Assembly (NCBI GenBank): GCA_024743315.1
Contig: JANSWU010000006.1
Location: forward strand, 279,416-343,415
DNA: 64,000 bases
Direction: 5' to 3'
Source of the DNA: Hyphomonadaceae bacterium
GTDB lineage: Bacteria > Pseudomonadota > Alphaproteobacteria > Caulobacterales > Hyphomonadaceae
Shown: positions 1 to 9,171 of the stretch, piece after piece
How positions within the stretch are numbered: position 1 is the stretch's first letter
Layout: each line of letters starts with the position of its first letter
Made by a program: the position numbers and the translations under genes
The notes under the pieces: model-generated
Told to the model about the DNA's origin: nothing
What the model saw: only the letters and a program-made list of their open reading frames with translations
Databases searched by the model: none

Positions 1-2
1 TC

Positions 3-314
3 TGGACCGGGCATGATCGCAATATGGTCCAATCCTTGATTGATTCCGTGCGCGAGAGCCGCAAGCCCGGCATTCTGCATGCGACTGGTGAGACCCTGAC
101 CGGGACCCAGGTAACAATCGAACTAACGCTCGCCCCGCTGCCGACGCCGCGAACCGACGCCGCGAAAAACCGGCTTTTGGGGCTCTACCAGATCCTGCAA
201 GCCTATCCGGTTTTGCAAGGACGTCCGGTCTGGCGCCATCGCGTTACAGCCATCTATCCGCCGGCAATTGAACGCCAGCCCTCACATATTCGACTGGTGG
301 CGAGTAACGATTAG
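3..314 (+). CDS. PAS-domain protein, C-terminal part (gene begins before the window)
   Basis: The reading frame is open from the left edge of the window, so the visible 104 codons are the 3' end of a longer gene. An ATG at position 24 is internal to the conserved sequence and is probably not the start. The visible part reads like the end of the single-PAS-domain family common in Caulobacterales and Rhizobiales (PAS_5 type): a WTGHDRN turn, then a GETLTG strand, then a GLYQIL...GRPVWRH ending. In such proteins the domain binds small ligands or partners, and no output domain is visible here. The stop codon overlaps the cckA stop by 4 nt in convergent orientation. The family call is by pattern recognition only. 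Confidence 0.6.
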   Translation, partial: WTGHDRNMVQSLIDSVRESRKPGILHATGETLTGTQVTIELTLAPLPTPRTDAAKNRLLGLYQILQAYPVLQGRPVWRHRVTAIYPPAIERQPSHIRLVASND

Positions 315-2875
315 GCCGCTTCCTTGGCGCGCGCGACCAGCTCGGCTTTTACGCGTTCTGCAAGCTGCTTCACAGTGAACGGCTTGGCCATGAACGCGAC
401 CTCCTGGTCGCCGTCCAGTTTGGCGGCAACATCGCGCTCGGCATAGCCAGACATGAACAACACTTTGGCGGTGCCAAGCAGCTCTTTCGCTTCCTTGATC
501 AAAGTCGGACCATCCATGCCCGGCATAACGACATCTGAGACAATCAGGTCGAATGCGCCCGGATTCTCTTCGAGGATCTCCAAGGCCTCTTCGCCGTCAC
601 AGGCCTCTTCGACATCGTAGCCGCGCGACTTGAGCTGGGATGCCGCGATCGATCGCACCCCGTCTTCATCCTCGACCAGGAGGATGCGTCCACGTCCTGA
701 AATGTCGACGGGTATGGAAACCGCATTGATTGGTTCCGGCTGCAGCAAATCGACTTCTGGAATTTCATCGGCTTTCAAGGCCGGCAGATAGATTTGGAAC
801 GTGGTGCCTTTGCCAACCTCGCTGATCGGACAGATATAGCCCTCAGACTGCTTGATAATGCCGTAAACCGTCGACAGGCCGAGACCGGTGCCCAAACCTT
901 TTGGCTTGGTGGTGAAGAAGGGATTGAAGATGTTTTTCAGGTTTTCCGGCGCGATGCCGTGACCGGTATCTTCAACTTCGATGAGCAAATACTCGCCATC
1001 TTCGACAAATCGGAAGCCGTGCTTGTGCGCGTCTTTCTCGGTCGCACGCGACGTTTTGATCGTCAGCTTGCCGCCGCTACCGCCATCCATGAGCAGCGCA
1101 TCGCGAGCATTGGTGGCGAGATTGATGATCGCAGTTTCCAACTGGTTGCGGTCGGCTTTGACCATTGGCAAGTCGCGCCCGTGAACGACATTAAAGTCGA
1201 TCCGCTCATCCAGAAGCTGCCCAAGTAGAATGGCGAACTCAGATAGGAAATCACCTGGCTCGAACACCTCCCGTCGGAAGGTTTGCTGGCGCGCATAGGC
1301 CAGCAGCATCTGAACAAGGTCTTTCGCTCGCACCGAGAATTCATGGATTTTCTTGAGGTGATCAAAGCTTGGATCGCCAACCGGGTGCTTGGTCAGAAGC
1401 TCATCATTATTGAGCATGATGCCGGTCAGCACATTGTTGAAATCATGCGCAACCCCGCCAGCCAGCTTGCCGATGGCCTGCATCTTTTCACCTTGGGCGA
1501 GGCGCAGTTCGAGCTCTTTCTGCTCGCTCATATCGATGACGTAAGCGACGGCGGGCTGCCCCATACCATCCAACGTCACGAAGACATTGACGTGCTTCTG
1601 ATCCTCGTCCGCCAAGCGAAGCCCAACCGGCTTGTCGATGGAATCCAACAGCGCTTCGCGCAGCTTGTTCTCGCCTTCTTCGGCAACAAACAGATCGATA
1701 AAGCGGGTCCCCGGCGACGCGCCGCCACCGGCCAAGCCCATCAGCGCCCGGTTGCTATCAGTGATGATCGCGCCTTCCAGCGAATGTCCTTCCAGACGCG
1801 CCGCGCCAAACGGCGCATCATCGAACATCGGATCGCCTTCCGGACGTGGTGGACGACTGGCTGAGGCCGCCAGCATGCGGCTTTCACCTTCGAGCATATT
1901 CTGTGCGTTGGCGAGCACGATGGTCCGGCCAGTCGCGTCTGCACCCTTGCCGTTCCAAGTCGTGATGGTCTGGACCGGCATTTCAACGCCATCGCGCGAC
2001 CGGATCATGATATCTGCGCGCCCCGGCACACCCGACTTGCGATCACGGCGCAGCATCTTCACAAATTCCGGACGCATAATGTCGTCGAGGCGAATATTCT
2101 TGGCCGTTTCAGACAGGCCCAGCAGCTCGCGCAGCCAGCCATTGGCATAGGAAATCGTCCCGTCCGCGCCCGTCGAAAAGAAGCCCATCGGGGCGTCCTC
2201 GACATAGAGTGCGCGCATGTCTGCGGCGCCCGTAACGTGTTCGGATCCTGTAATCCGGCGCAGGCGCCAAATGACGCGATCACCTTTCAGCGGTGACACT
2301 GACGCTTCGTATTGGACCGGCAATGCGTCCGTGCCGAGCGTCATCGCAGGCAAGGTCTCTCGCCGTGCCTCGCCGGCTTTCGCGGCTTTTGAAAGTCGGA
2401 AAATTGGAGCCGCCAAACCTGGCGCGGCACTAAAAATCCGATCGACAGAGACCGGTCCAATCGCATCGGATTGGCCAAGCAAGGCCATTTGAGTCAGTTC
2501 AGAGTAAGCCGGGTTTGCCGCCAGCGGAGCGCCGCCGCGATCACAAATCAAGACCGCTTCATCCAGCGCATCGATCCAGGAGAAACGCGGTGTCGCTGGC
2601 TTCATCGCGTCGGCCATGGCGCCGCGTTCTGGGAACAAGCCCATGCGACGTCCCGCCCCGCGCAGAATCCAGAGCAAGAACACCATACCACCGGCCGCCA
2701 TGGCGATGAGCAGGATCAGCCCGGCCGGACCCCCCGCATTAGGCCAGGCCAGGCTGGCGCTGGAGGCCCCGATGGCCAGCAGAATACAGGACCAAAATCC
2801 CATTTGCAGCCAATCCATTTGGCGGATCGACTCTAATGAGTTTTGGTCTTGGGTTTCCGGCGCTTCATCGGCCAT
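311..2875 (-). CDS. cckA: Cell-cycle hybrid histidine kinase CckA
   Basis: An 854-residue inner-membrane hybrid kinase. Two transmembrane helices lie near residues 27-45 and 51-71. PAS-like segments follow (about 90-210, 215-330 and 350-450). The dimerisation/phosphoacceptor helix contains GKLAGGVAHDFNN with the His near residue 477. An ATPase domain follows with N (NLATNARDAL), G1 (EDTGHGI) and GTGLGLS boxes. A C-terminal receiver domain has its phospho-Asp in LIVSDVVMPGMDG. In Caulobacter, CckA phosphorylates ChpT, which passes phosphate to CtrA and CpdR to control replication and flagellar genes. Length and domain order fit CckA. The gene stands alone, with its promoter expected in the gap at 2876-3068 shared with a divergent gene. 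Confidence 0.93.
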   Translation of the reverse strand: MADEAPETQDQNSLESIRQMDWLQMGFWSCILLAIGASSASLAWPNAGGPAGLILLIAMAAGGMVFLLWILRGAGRRMGLFPERGAMADAMKPATPRFSWIDALDEAVLICDRGGAPLAANPAYSELTQMALLGQSDAIGPVSVDRIFSAAPGLAAPIFRLSKAAKAGEARRETLPAMTLGTDALPVQYEASVSPLKGDRVIWRLRRITGSEHVTGAADMRALYVEDAPMGFFSTGADGTISYANGWLRELLGLSETAKNIRLDDIMRPEFVKMLRRDRKSGVPGRADIMIRSRDGVEMPVQTITTWNGKGADATGRTIVLANAQNMLEGESRMLAASASRPPRPEGDPMFDDAPFGAARLEGHSLEGAIITDSNRALMGLAGGGASPGTRFIDLFVAEEGENKLREALLDSIDKPVGLRLADEDQKHVNVFVTLDGMGQPAVAYVIDMSEQKELELRLAQGEKMQAIGKLAGGVAHDFNNVLTGIMLNNDELLTKHPVGDPSFDHLKKIHEFSVRAKDLVQMLLAYARQQTFRREVFEPGDFLSEFAILLGQLLDERIDFNVVHGRDLPMVKADRNQLETAIINLATNARDALLMDGGSGGKLTIKTSRATEKDAHKHGFRFVEDGEYLLIEVEDTGHGIAPENLKNIFNPFFTTKPKGLGTGLGLSTVYGIIKQSEGYICPISEVGKGTTFQIYLPALKADEIPEVDLLQPEPINAVSIPVDISGRGRILLVEDEDGVRSIAASQLKSRGYDVEEACDGEEALEILEENPGAFDLIVSDVVMPGMDGPTLIKEAKELLGTAKVLFMSGYAERDVAAKLDGDQEVAFMAKPFTVKQLAERVKAELVARAKEAA

Positions 2876-3068
2876 TACACTTCACTCCAACACGGACCGT
2901 CGACAGTCCGATGATTCGCATTGATTTATAGCAGGACTTATTCACCAAGCGCACGTACCCCGCTCCAATTTATCCTTTTGCACCCGAAATGGTTAATCAA
3001 ACGAGAAGACTGGTTAATCCTAGATGACGGATTATACAGGTTTCATTACAGGTCTCGAAAGGATTGCC

Positions 3069-4940
3069 ATGCGCGTAACCTCTACTGCGATTGCCGTTTT
3101 CATTGCTGCCGGTCTGGCGGCTTGTGCTGGACAAACCCCACCGATGGAGCCCGCCGCAACAAATGCTGACATCGCACCCGATCTAGACACGGAAAAAGAG
3201 ACCGAAACTGAGCGCCTGAACGCCTGGTTCGAAGACAAATTTAATGAAAGCATTTCGCGCAGCCCAATGAGCGCGACATTCCTCGGCAGCCGCGAGAATT
3301 ACGACAAATGGGACGATGTCTCGCCCGCTGCACGGGACGCAGAGCTCGAAATTCAGCGTGCCAATATCGCCGAAATGCAAGACCTGTTTGATCCGGCAGC
3401 ACTCACCGACCAAGGCCAGCTCTCATTTCGCTTGGCTGAATACGAGCTTGAACGCGATGAAATTGCGAACAATTGGCGTGGCTACACTTACACGTTCAGC
3501 CAAATGCGCGGGGCGCATGCCGGCATCGCCTCCTTTTTGATCGGTCAACATAAGGTCACCAGCAAACAAGATGCTTTGGATTACATATCGCGCCTGGAAG
3601 GTATCGAGACCTATCTCGGGCAGCATCTGGCGAATGCACAATCCTCCGCTGAAAAGGGCATCCGACCGCCGCTTTTTGTCTATGATTTTGTCATTGAAGG
3701 CGCGGGCAATGTCGTGACCGGCTACCCGTTCGAAGGCGCCGATCCTGACAGTCCGTCGCCGCTTTATGCAGACTTTACAGGCAAGGTCGACGCCCTGGTC
3801 AGCAATGGCACCCTTACCAGTGACGAAGCCGATGAGCTGAAATTCCAGGCCCGCGGAGCCCTGCTCGATCATGTCTACCCGACCTATTTCAACCTGATCC
3901 AATGGGTCTATGGCGACAAAGCCAACGCCAACTCGGATGATGGCGCCTGGAAACATGAAAACGGCGATGCCTATTATAATGACCAGCTGAAACTGATGAC
4001 CACGACGGACATGAGTTCAGACGAGATCCATCAGCTCGGGCTTGCCGAAGTGGCACGGATACATGGCGAAATGCGGGCCATCATGACCGAAGTCGGATTT
4101 GAAGGGTCGCTGCAGGACTTTTTCGATTTCACCCGGTCCGATCCAAAATTCTTTAAGCCAAATACGGATGAAGGCCGAGCCGAATATCTCGCCGAAGCGA
4201 CCGCTATGATCGATACGATGCGCGAAGCCTTACCGAGCGTATTTAACACATTTCCGAAAGCCGACATGGTCGTAAAAGCGGTCGAGCCCTTCCGCGAGAA
4301 GGCCGCCGGTAAAGCGTTTTACCAGCGCCCCGCCCCTGACGGCTCTCGGCCCGGTGTCTATTATGCCAACCTCTATCGCATGCAGGATATGCCGCTCTAC
4401 CAGATGGAAGCGCTTGCCTATCATGAAGGCATACCGGGGCATCACATGCAGCTCGCCATTTCGCAGGAGCTGATCGGCATCCCAAAATTCCGCAAATATG
4501 GCGGGTATACCGCCTATACCGAAGGCTGGGGGCTCTATTCGGAATTCCTGCCCAAGGAAATGGGCTTCTATGAGGACCCCTATTCTGACTTTGGCCGACT
4601 TGCCATGGAGCTCTGGCGAGCAGCGCGCCTCGTGGTCGATACAGGGCTGCATGAAAAACGATGGACGCGCGAAGAAGCCATCGACTATCTCCTTGAAAAT
4701 ACACCCAATCCAGAAGGAGATTGCCGCAAAGCCATCGAGCGCTACATCGTCATGCCAGGGCAAGCGACAGCGTATAAGATCGGCATGATAAAAATCCTCG
4801 ACCTTCGCGAAGATGCGCGCGCCCGTTTAGAGGACAAGTTCGATATCCGAGACTTCCATGACGTCGTGCTCAAGGATGGCCCGGTTCCACTGCAAATCTT
4901 GGAGGAAAATGTGGAGGCGTGGATCACCGCTCAACTGTAA
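3069..4940 (+). CDS. DUF885 family lipoprotein (putative metallopeptidase-like)
   Basis: The chosen ATG at 3069 follows a ribosome binding site (AAAGGA) and gives a 623-residue precursor with a lipoprotein signal ending in the lipobox LAAC near residue 20; a start at 3024 would put 15 extra residues before the signal. The body matches DUF885. It carries the hallmark YHEGIPGHHMQ element, followed by YTEGWGLYSE, which resemble zinc-peptidase HExxH and downstream Glu motifs. Substrate is unknown. It is probably anchored in the outer membrane or periplasmic face. It is divergent from cckA across a 193-nt gap and monocistronic, with a weak hairpin after the stop. Confidence 0.85.
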   Translation: MRVTSTAIAVFIAAGLAACAGQTPPMEPAATNADIAPDLDTEKETETERLNAWFEDKFNESISRSPMSATFLGSRENYDKWDDVSPAARDAELEIQRANIAEMQDLFDPAALTDQGQLSFRLAEYELERDEIANNWRGYTYTFSQMRGAHAGIASFLIGQHKVTSKQDALDYISRLEGIETYLGQHLANAQSSAEKGIRPPLFVYDFVIEGAGNVVTGYPFEGADPDSPSPLYADFTGKVDALVSNGTLTSDEADELKFQARGALLDHVYPTYFNLIQWVYGDKANANSDDGAWKHENGDAYYNDQLKLMTTTDMSSDEIHQLGLAEVARIHGEMRAIMTEVGFEGSLQDFFDFTRSDPKFFKPNTDEGRAEYLAEATAMIDTMREALPSVFNTFPKADMVVKAVEPFREKAAGKAFYQRPAPDGSRPGVYYANLYRMQDMPLYQMEALAYHEGIPGHHMQLAISQELIGIPKFRKYGGYTAYTEGWGLYSEFLPKEMGFYEDPYSDFGRLAMELWRAARLVVDTGLHEKRWTREEAIDYLLENTPNPEGDCRKAIERYIVMPGQATAYKIGMIKILDLREDARARLEDKFDIRDFHDVVLKDGPVPLQILEENVEAWITAQL

Positions 4941-4953
4941 CGCGCGCAACAGT

Positions 4954-4974
4954 CTTCCCTTAGAGGAAGGTTTT
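4954..4974 (+). terminator. Weak hairpin after the DUF885 gene
   Basis: A 5-bp stem (CTTCC at 4954-4958, GGAAG at 4965-4969) with a 6-nt loop is followed after one base by four T. It lies 14 nt after the DUF885 stop and 70 nt before pntAA. The stem is short, so termination is probably partial at best. Confidence 0.35.
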
Positions 4975-5044
4975 CGGAAAGCTCATTTCATTCTTTAGCT
5001 TTTTTTGTTGCCTATCAGCAATTCCATGCCCTAACAGAGCAATC

Positions 5045-6157
5045 ATGAAACTCTCAGTCTTAAAAGAAGTGGCCGCAGGCGATCGTCGTGTGGCCGCCAC
5101 CCCCGACACGGTGAAGAAATTCGTCGGTCTGGACCATCAGGTGGTGATCGAATCCGGTGCCGGTCTCGCCGCAGGCTATACCGACGATGCCTATATCGAG
5201 GCTGGCGCCAGCATCGCCAAGGATGCCGGCGCGGCGCTCAAACAGGCCGATGTACTGCTCGCGGTGCGGACGCCTGATGCCAGCAAACTGCCCGACGGGC
5301 TCACCGTGATCGGTCTGCTCGATCCGTTCAAATTCGATGCAGGCGCTTTCAATGGCAAGAAAACGACGACATTGGCCATGGAATTCACGCCGCGTATCAC
5401 GCGCGCGCAGAGCATGGACGCGCTGTCTTCGCAGTCGAACCTGGCTGGATATCGCGCCGTGATTGAAGGTGCGACGCTCTATGGCCGCGCCATGCCAATG
5501 ATGATGACCGCCGCAGGCACGGTCGCCCCGGCGAAAGTCTTCGTCATGGGCGCCGGCGTCGCAGGCTTGCAAGCGATCGCGACAGCGCGCCGCCTCGGCG
5601 CGGTGGTCACGGCCACGGATGTCCGCCCCGCTGCCAAGGAACAAGTGGCGTCGCTCGGCGCGAAGTTTGTGGCTGTTGAGGATGAAGAGTTCAAAGCCGC
5701 CGAAACCGCCGGCGGTTATGCCAAGCAAATGTCTGAAGAGTATCAGAAGAAACAGGCCGAACTCGTCGCCTCACACATCGCCAAACAGGATATTGTGGTG
5801 ACCACGGCCCTGATCCCGGGACGTCCAGCGCCGGTTCTGGTCAGCGAGGATATGGTCAAGACCATGCGTCCTGGCTCGGTGATTGTTGATATGGCTGTCA
5901 GCCAAGGCGGCAATTGTCCGCTCTCCAAACCGGATGAAGTTGTCGACGCGAATGGCGTCAAAGTCGCCGGCTTTACGAACCTGCCAGCGCATCTCCCTGC
6001 TGATGCCAGCGCGCTCTACGCCAAAAACCTGCTCGCTTTCCTGCCATTGATCACCGCTGAAGATGGCAGCCTGAATCTCGATACTGAAGATGAAATCGTC
6101 ACCGCGATGATGCTGACCCGCGGCGGCGAAACCGTGAATGAGAGGATCTCCGGATGA
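5045..6157 (+). CDS. pntAA: NAD(P) transhydrogenase subunit alpha, part 1
   Basis: A 370-residue soluble NAD(H)-binding domain I of proton-translocating transhydrogenase. The N-terminus (KEVAAGDRRVAATPDTVKK) is the typical alanine dehydrogenase/PNT start. The Rossmann motif VMGAGVAGLQAIATARRLGA lies near residue 165, and RGGETV near the C-terminus. The complex transfers hydride from NADH to NADP+ using the proton gradient and supplies NADPH. As in many alphaproteobacteria, the alpha subunit is split in two genes. pntAB and pntB follow in the same direction, with a palindromic repeat between this gene and pntAB. Confidence 0.95.
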   Translation: MKLSVLKEVAAGDRRVAATPDTVKKFVGLDHQVVIESGAGLAAGYTDDAYIEAGASIAKDAGAALKQADVLLAVRTPDASKLPDGLTVIGLLDPFKFDAGAFNGKKTTTLAMEFTPRITRAQSMDALSSQSNLAGYRAVIEGATLYGRAMPMMMTAAGTVAPAKVFVMGAGVAGLQAIATARRLGAVVTATDVRPAAKEQVASLGAKFVAVEDEEFKAAETAGGYAKQMSEEYQKKQAELVASHIAKQDIVVTTALIPGRPAPVLVSEDMVKTMRPGSVIVDMAVSQGGNCPLSKPDEVVDANGVKVAGFTNLPAHLPADASALYAKNLLAFLPLITAEDGSLNLDTEDEIVTAMMLTRGGETVNERISG

Positions 6158-6171
6158 CTCCTCTTCGTTTT

Positions 6172-6267
6172 GCCATCCCGGACGCAAAGCGATCCGGGAC
6201 CCAGTCCTTTTTCGAAACATACCTCCCTCTGGGTCCCGGCTCTACGCTGCGCTCCGGCCGGGATGAC
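6172..6267. repeat. Intergenic palindromic repeat between pntAA and pntAB
   Basis: The 127-nt gap between two genes of one operon is filled by an imperfect inverted repeat. The left arm (CATCCCGGACGCAAAGCG, then ATCCGGGACCCAG) mirrors the right arm (CTGGGTCCCGGC, then CGCTGCGCTCCGGCCGGGATG), with a roughly 25-nt AT-richer centre. This is the common REP-like CATCCCGG...GGGACCC element type of alphaproteobacterial genomes. In mRNA it would form a long hairpin that could stabilise the upstream message or tune the subunit ratio (inference). Confidence 0.75.
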
Positions 6268-6284
6268 AATTGGGAGATTGCCCG

Positions 6285-6656
6285 ATGAAAAAACTCGCCC
6301 TATCAGCCCTTTTCGCAGCGTCAGCGGCCCTGCCCGCCTATGCGGCTGAAGCCAGCTCCATCAGCCCGACCGTTTTCCTCGCGGCGATTTTCGCCATGGC
6401 CTGCTTTGTCGGCTATTACGTCGTCTGGTCGGTCACACCGGCCTTGCACACGCCCTTGATGGCGGTGACCAATGCGATCTCATCTGTGATCATTGTTGGT
6501 GCGATCGTGGCTGCTGCGGCCTCCGGTGCCTTGAATGGCGGCTGGATTGCAAAGACCCTCGGCGGCATCGGTGTGGCGCTTGCCAGCGTCAATATTTTCG
6601 GCGGTTTCCTCGTCACCCAGCGCATGCTGGCCATGTATAAGAAGAAGGGGGAATAG
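6285..6656 (+). CDS. pntAB: NAD(P) transhydrogenase subunit alpha, part 2
   Basis: A 123-residue membrane subunit (N-terminal half of domain II). The ATG at 6285 was chosen over 6270 because GGAG lies about 9 nt upstream and the protein then starts with [20 protein letters not shown], a signal-like first helix. Three further hydrophobic helices follow (about 33-52, 60-80 and 88-110), typical of this small subunit, including the segment [20 protein letters not shown]. It forms part of the proton channel together with PntB. It ends 4 nt before pntB, indicating coupled translation. Confidence 0.92.
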   Translation: MKKLALSALFAASAALPAYAAEASSISPTVFLAAIFAMACFVGYYVVWSVTPALHTPLMAVTNAISSVIIVGAIVAAAASGALNGGWIAKTLGGIGVALASVNIFGGFLVTQRMLAMYKKKGE

Positions 6657-6660
6657 TCCG

Positions 6661-8076
6661 ATGGAACAATTCCAATCGACCTGGGCCCCGCTGCTCTACC
6701 TCGTTTCGGGGATCCTCTTCATTCTCGCCCTGCGCGGCCTGTCTAGCCCAGCGACCAGCCGCAAAGGCAATCGCAATGGTATGATCGGCATGACCATTGC
6801 GGTCGGCACGACGCTCGCCCTGTTCTGGGAATCGCTTGACCCGACCACCTGGGGCATCCTCGCCGCAGGTGCCCTTGTCGGCGGTGGCATCGGGGCGTTC
6901 ATCGCGCGCAAAATCCCGATGACCGACATGCCGCAATTGGTGGCCGCGTTTCACTCGCTGGTCGGCCTTGCGGCGGTCCTGGTTGCCGCCGCCGCGCTGT
7001 ATGCGCCGATGGGCTTCGGCATCGGCACAGTGGGCAATCTGACCACAGCAGCCCTGATCGAGCTATCGCTCGGCTCGGCCATCGGGGCATTGACCTTTAC
7101 CGGCTCGGTGATCGCCTTTGCCAAGCTGAACGGCAACATGTCCGGCGCGCCGATCCTGCTGCCGGCGAGACACTTGCTGAATATCCTGATCGGGGCCGGA
7201 ATTGTCGGCCTTCTGGTCGTGCTGGTGATGAGCGGGGGCAGCGCCACCTGGGCGTTCTGGGGCCTGACTGTCTTGGCCCTGATCCTTGGCATCACCCTGA
7301 TCATCCCGATTGGCGGCGCTGATATGCCGGTCGTGGTTTCGATGCTCAACTCCTATTCCGGTTGGGCCGCGGCGGCGCTTGGCTTCACCCTCGGCAATTT
7401 CGCCCTGATCATTACCGGTGCGCTGGTCGGCTCGTCCGGAGCGATTCTGTCCTACATCATGTGTAAGGGCATGAATCGAAGTTTCATTTCGGTCATCCTC
7501 GGCGGCTTTGGCGGCGAAGACGCAGCTGCTGCAGCCGGTGGCCAGGAAGAGCGCCCGTTCAAACGTGGCTCTGCTGATGATGCCGCGTTCATCATGAAAA
7601 ACGCTTCCAAGGTCATCATCGTGCCCGGCTATGGCATGGCGGTGGCGCAAGCCCAGCATGCACTGAAGGAAATGGCCGATAAGCTGAAAGAAGAAGGCGT
7701 TGACGTTGCCTATGCCATCCACCCGGTTGCGGGCCGGATGCCCGGTCATATGAACGTGCTGCTCGCCGAAGCGCAGGTGCCTTATGATGAAGTGTTCGAG
7801 CTCGAAGACATCAATTCTGATTTCCGCAATGCGGAAGTGGCGTTCGTGATCGGGGCCAATGATGTCACCAACCCGGCGGCCAAGACGGATACGACCAGCC
7901 CAATCTATGGTATGCCGGTTCTGGATGTCGAAAATGCCGGGACCGTGCTCTTCATCAAACGCTCAATGGGCTCTGGCTATGCCGGGATCCAGAATGAGCT
8001 CTTCTTCCGCGACAATACAATGATGTTGCTGTCTGACGCCAAGAAGATGGTGGAGGACATTGTAAAGGCCCTCTAA
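6661..8076 (+). CDS. pntB: NAD(P) transhydrogenase subunit beta
   Basis: A 471-residue inner-membrane protein. The first ~270 residues are eight or nine transmembrane helices (rest of domain II) with the sequence AFHSLVGLAAVLVA. The C-terminal ~180 residues are NADP(H)-binding domain III, with VIIVPGYGMAVAQAQH, VAYAIHPVAGRMPGHMNVLLAEA and the GANDVTNPAA loop. The ATG at 6661 is used because an upstream in-frame extension back to 6535 lies inside pntAB. It forms the catalytic complex with PntAA and PntAB and completes the operon. No clear terminator hairpin follows before terC. Confidence 0.95.
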   Translation: MEQFQSTWAPLLYLVSGILFILALRGLSSPATSRKGNRNGMIGMTIAVGTTLALFWESLDPTTWGILAAGALVGGGIGAFIARKIPMTDMPQLVAAFHSLVGLAAVLVAAAALYAPMGFGIGTVGNLTTAALIELSLGSAIGALTFTGSVIAFAKLNGNMSGAPILLPARHLLNILIGAGIVGLLVVLVMSGGSATWAFWGLTVLALILGITLIIPIGGADMPVVVSMLNSYSGWAAAALGFTLGNFALIITGALVGSSGAILSYIMCKGMNRSFISVILGGFGGEDAAAAAGGQEERPFKRGSADDAAFIMKNASKVIIVPGYGMAVAQAQHALKEMADKLKEEGVDVAYAIHPVAGRMPGHMNVLLAEAQVPYDEVFELEDINSDFRNAEVAFVIGANDVTNPAAKTDTTSPIYGMPVLDVENAGTVLFIKRSMGSGYAGIQNELFFRDNTMMLLSDAKKMVEDIVKAL

Positions 8077-8145
8077 TCGGGACTTTCATCTCACCTGACT
8101 CAGTCTAAGCTCTCGCCCATCTGACAACCATCTAAGGGGATCACG

Positions 8146-9150
8146 ATGGGCGAGTTCATAGCTGAAGTCTTTTCCGTCAGCGGCCTGTTTACGCTGCTCA
8201 TGTTGCTCTTGTTGCAAGCCGTGCTCGGCTTCGACAATCTGCTCTACATTTCCATTGAATCAAAACGAGTCGGGCCAGAGAAGGCACCAATGGTGCGGCG
8301 CTGGGGCATCGCGATTGCCGTCTTGCTGAGGATTGTTCTTCTCGTCATCATCGTGAACCTGTTCTCGCTCCTGGCGGAACCGCTTTTCGGTGTCGGAATG
8401 AAAGGATTCTTTGAAGGCGAGTTTACCCTGCAGGCCCTAGTCACGCTCGCGGGCGGCGGCTTCATTATCTACACCGCCATCAAGGAAATCCATCACCTGC
8501 TCGCGGTTGATCATATCGAGCATACGGAAGGCTCGGCGGCAAAATCGGTGATGCAAGCGGTCGCCATGATTGTGGCCATGAACCTGGTCTTCTCGTTCGA
8601 CTCGATCTTGTCCGCGATGGCGATTGCGAATGTCGAAGTCGCGAACGTGGTCAATGCCTCGGGGGACGTGATCAACACATTCACCGGCACCGTCACACAA
8701 TGCAAAACCGACTTGATCGCTAATCCGATTGCAGGCGCCGTCGGCTGCGAACCGGGTAAGGACTATCAGGTCTGGATCATGGCAATTGCGATCCTGTCCT
8801 CCGGTGTGGTGATGATCCTGCTCGCCGACTATGTCGCAGATTTCCTCAAGAAAAACCGGATGTATGAGGTGCTCGGCCTGTTTATCCTGTTCCTCGTTGG
8901 CGTCCTCTTGGTCACTGAAGGCGCACATCTGGCGCACTTGAAACTGTTCGGCTTCCCGATTGATGCAATGAGCAAGTCGAGCTTCTATCTGGTCGTGGGT
9001 GTATTGGTCGTCACAGACATCATCTCAACCAATTACCAGAAGCGGCTCTGGGCCCAGCGCGAAGCGGAATTGCTGAGCTCAGGAAACAAGGTCGATGATG
9101 CGATCAAAGCCGTCGATGCTCACATCGCCAAACACGGCAACATTGGCTAA
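8146..9150 (+). CDS. TerC family integral membrane protein
   Basis: A 334-residue protein with about eight hydrophobic helices. It has the TerC family signatures: an early LQAVLGFDNLLYISIES segment with Asp, and a second MNLVFSFDSILSAMAIAN segment with conserved Asp in the membrane. TerC/Alx-type proteins are linked to Mn2+ export or metal handling; tellurite resistance is the historical name. An insert around residues 170-200 containing two Cys separates the two halves, and the C-terminus (VVTDIISTNYQKR) is soluble. AGGGGATCACG precedes the ATG. It stands alone and is convergent with fliM, 21 nt apart. Confidence 0.88.
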   Translation: MGEFIAEVFSVSGLFTLLMLLLLQAVLGFDNLLYISIESKRVGPEKAPMVRRWGIAIAVLLRIVLLVIIVNLFSLLAEPLFGVGMKGFFEGEFTLQALVTLAGGGFIIYTAIKEIHHLLAVDHIEHTEGSAAKSVMQAVAMIVAMNLVFSFDSILSAMAIANVEVANVVNASGDVINTFTGTVTQCKTDLIANPIAGAVGCEPGKDYQVWIMAIAILSSGVVMILLADYVADFLKKNRMYEVLGLFILFLVGVLLVTEGAHLAHLKLFGFPIDAMSKSSFYLVVGVLVVTDIISTNYQKRLWAQREAELLSSGNKVDDAIKAVDAHIAKHGNIG

Positions 9151-9171
9151 CGCCATGGCGGGCCTTTAACC

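Noticed and set aside
2991..3019. Canonical CtrA box upstream of the DUF885 gene
   Set aside because: TTAA copies are 21 bp apart, not TTAA-N7-TTAA; kept only as a low-weight observation.
8146..9150. Tellurite resistance operon
   Set aside because: TerC is alone; no terA, terB, terD, terZ or other ter gene is next to it, so resistance is not supported.
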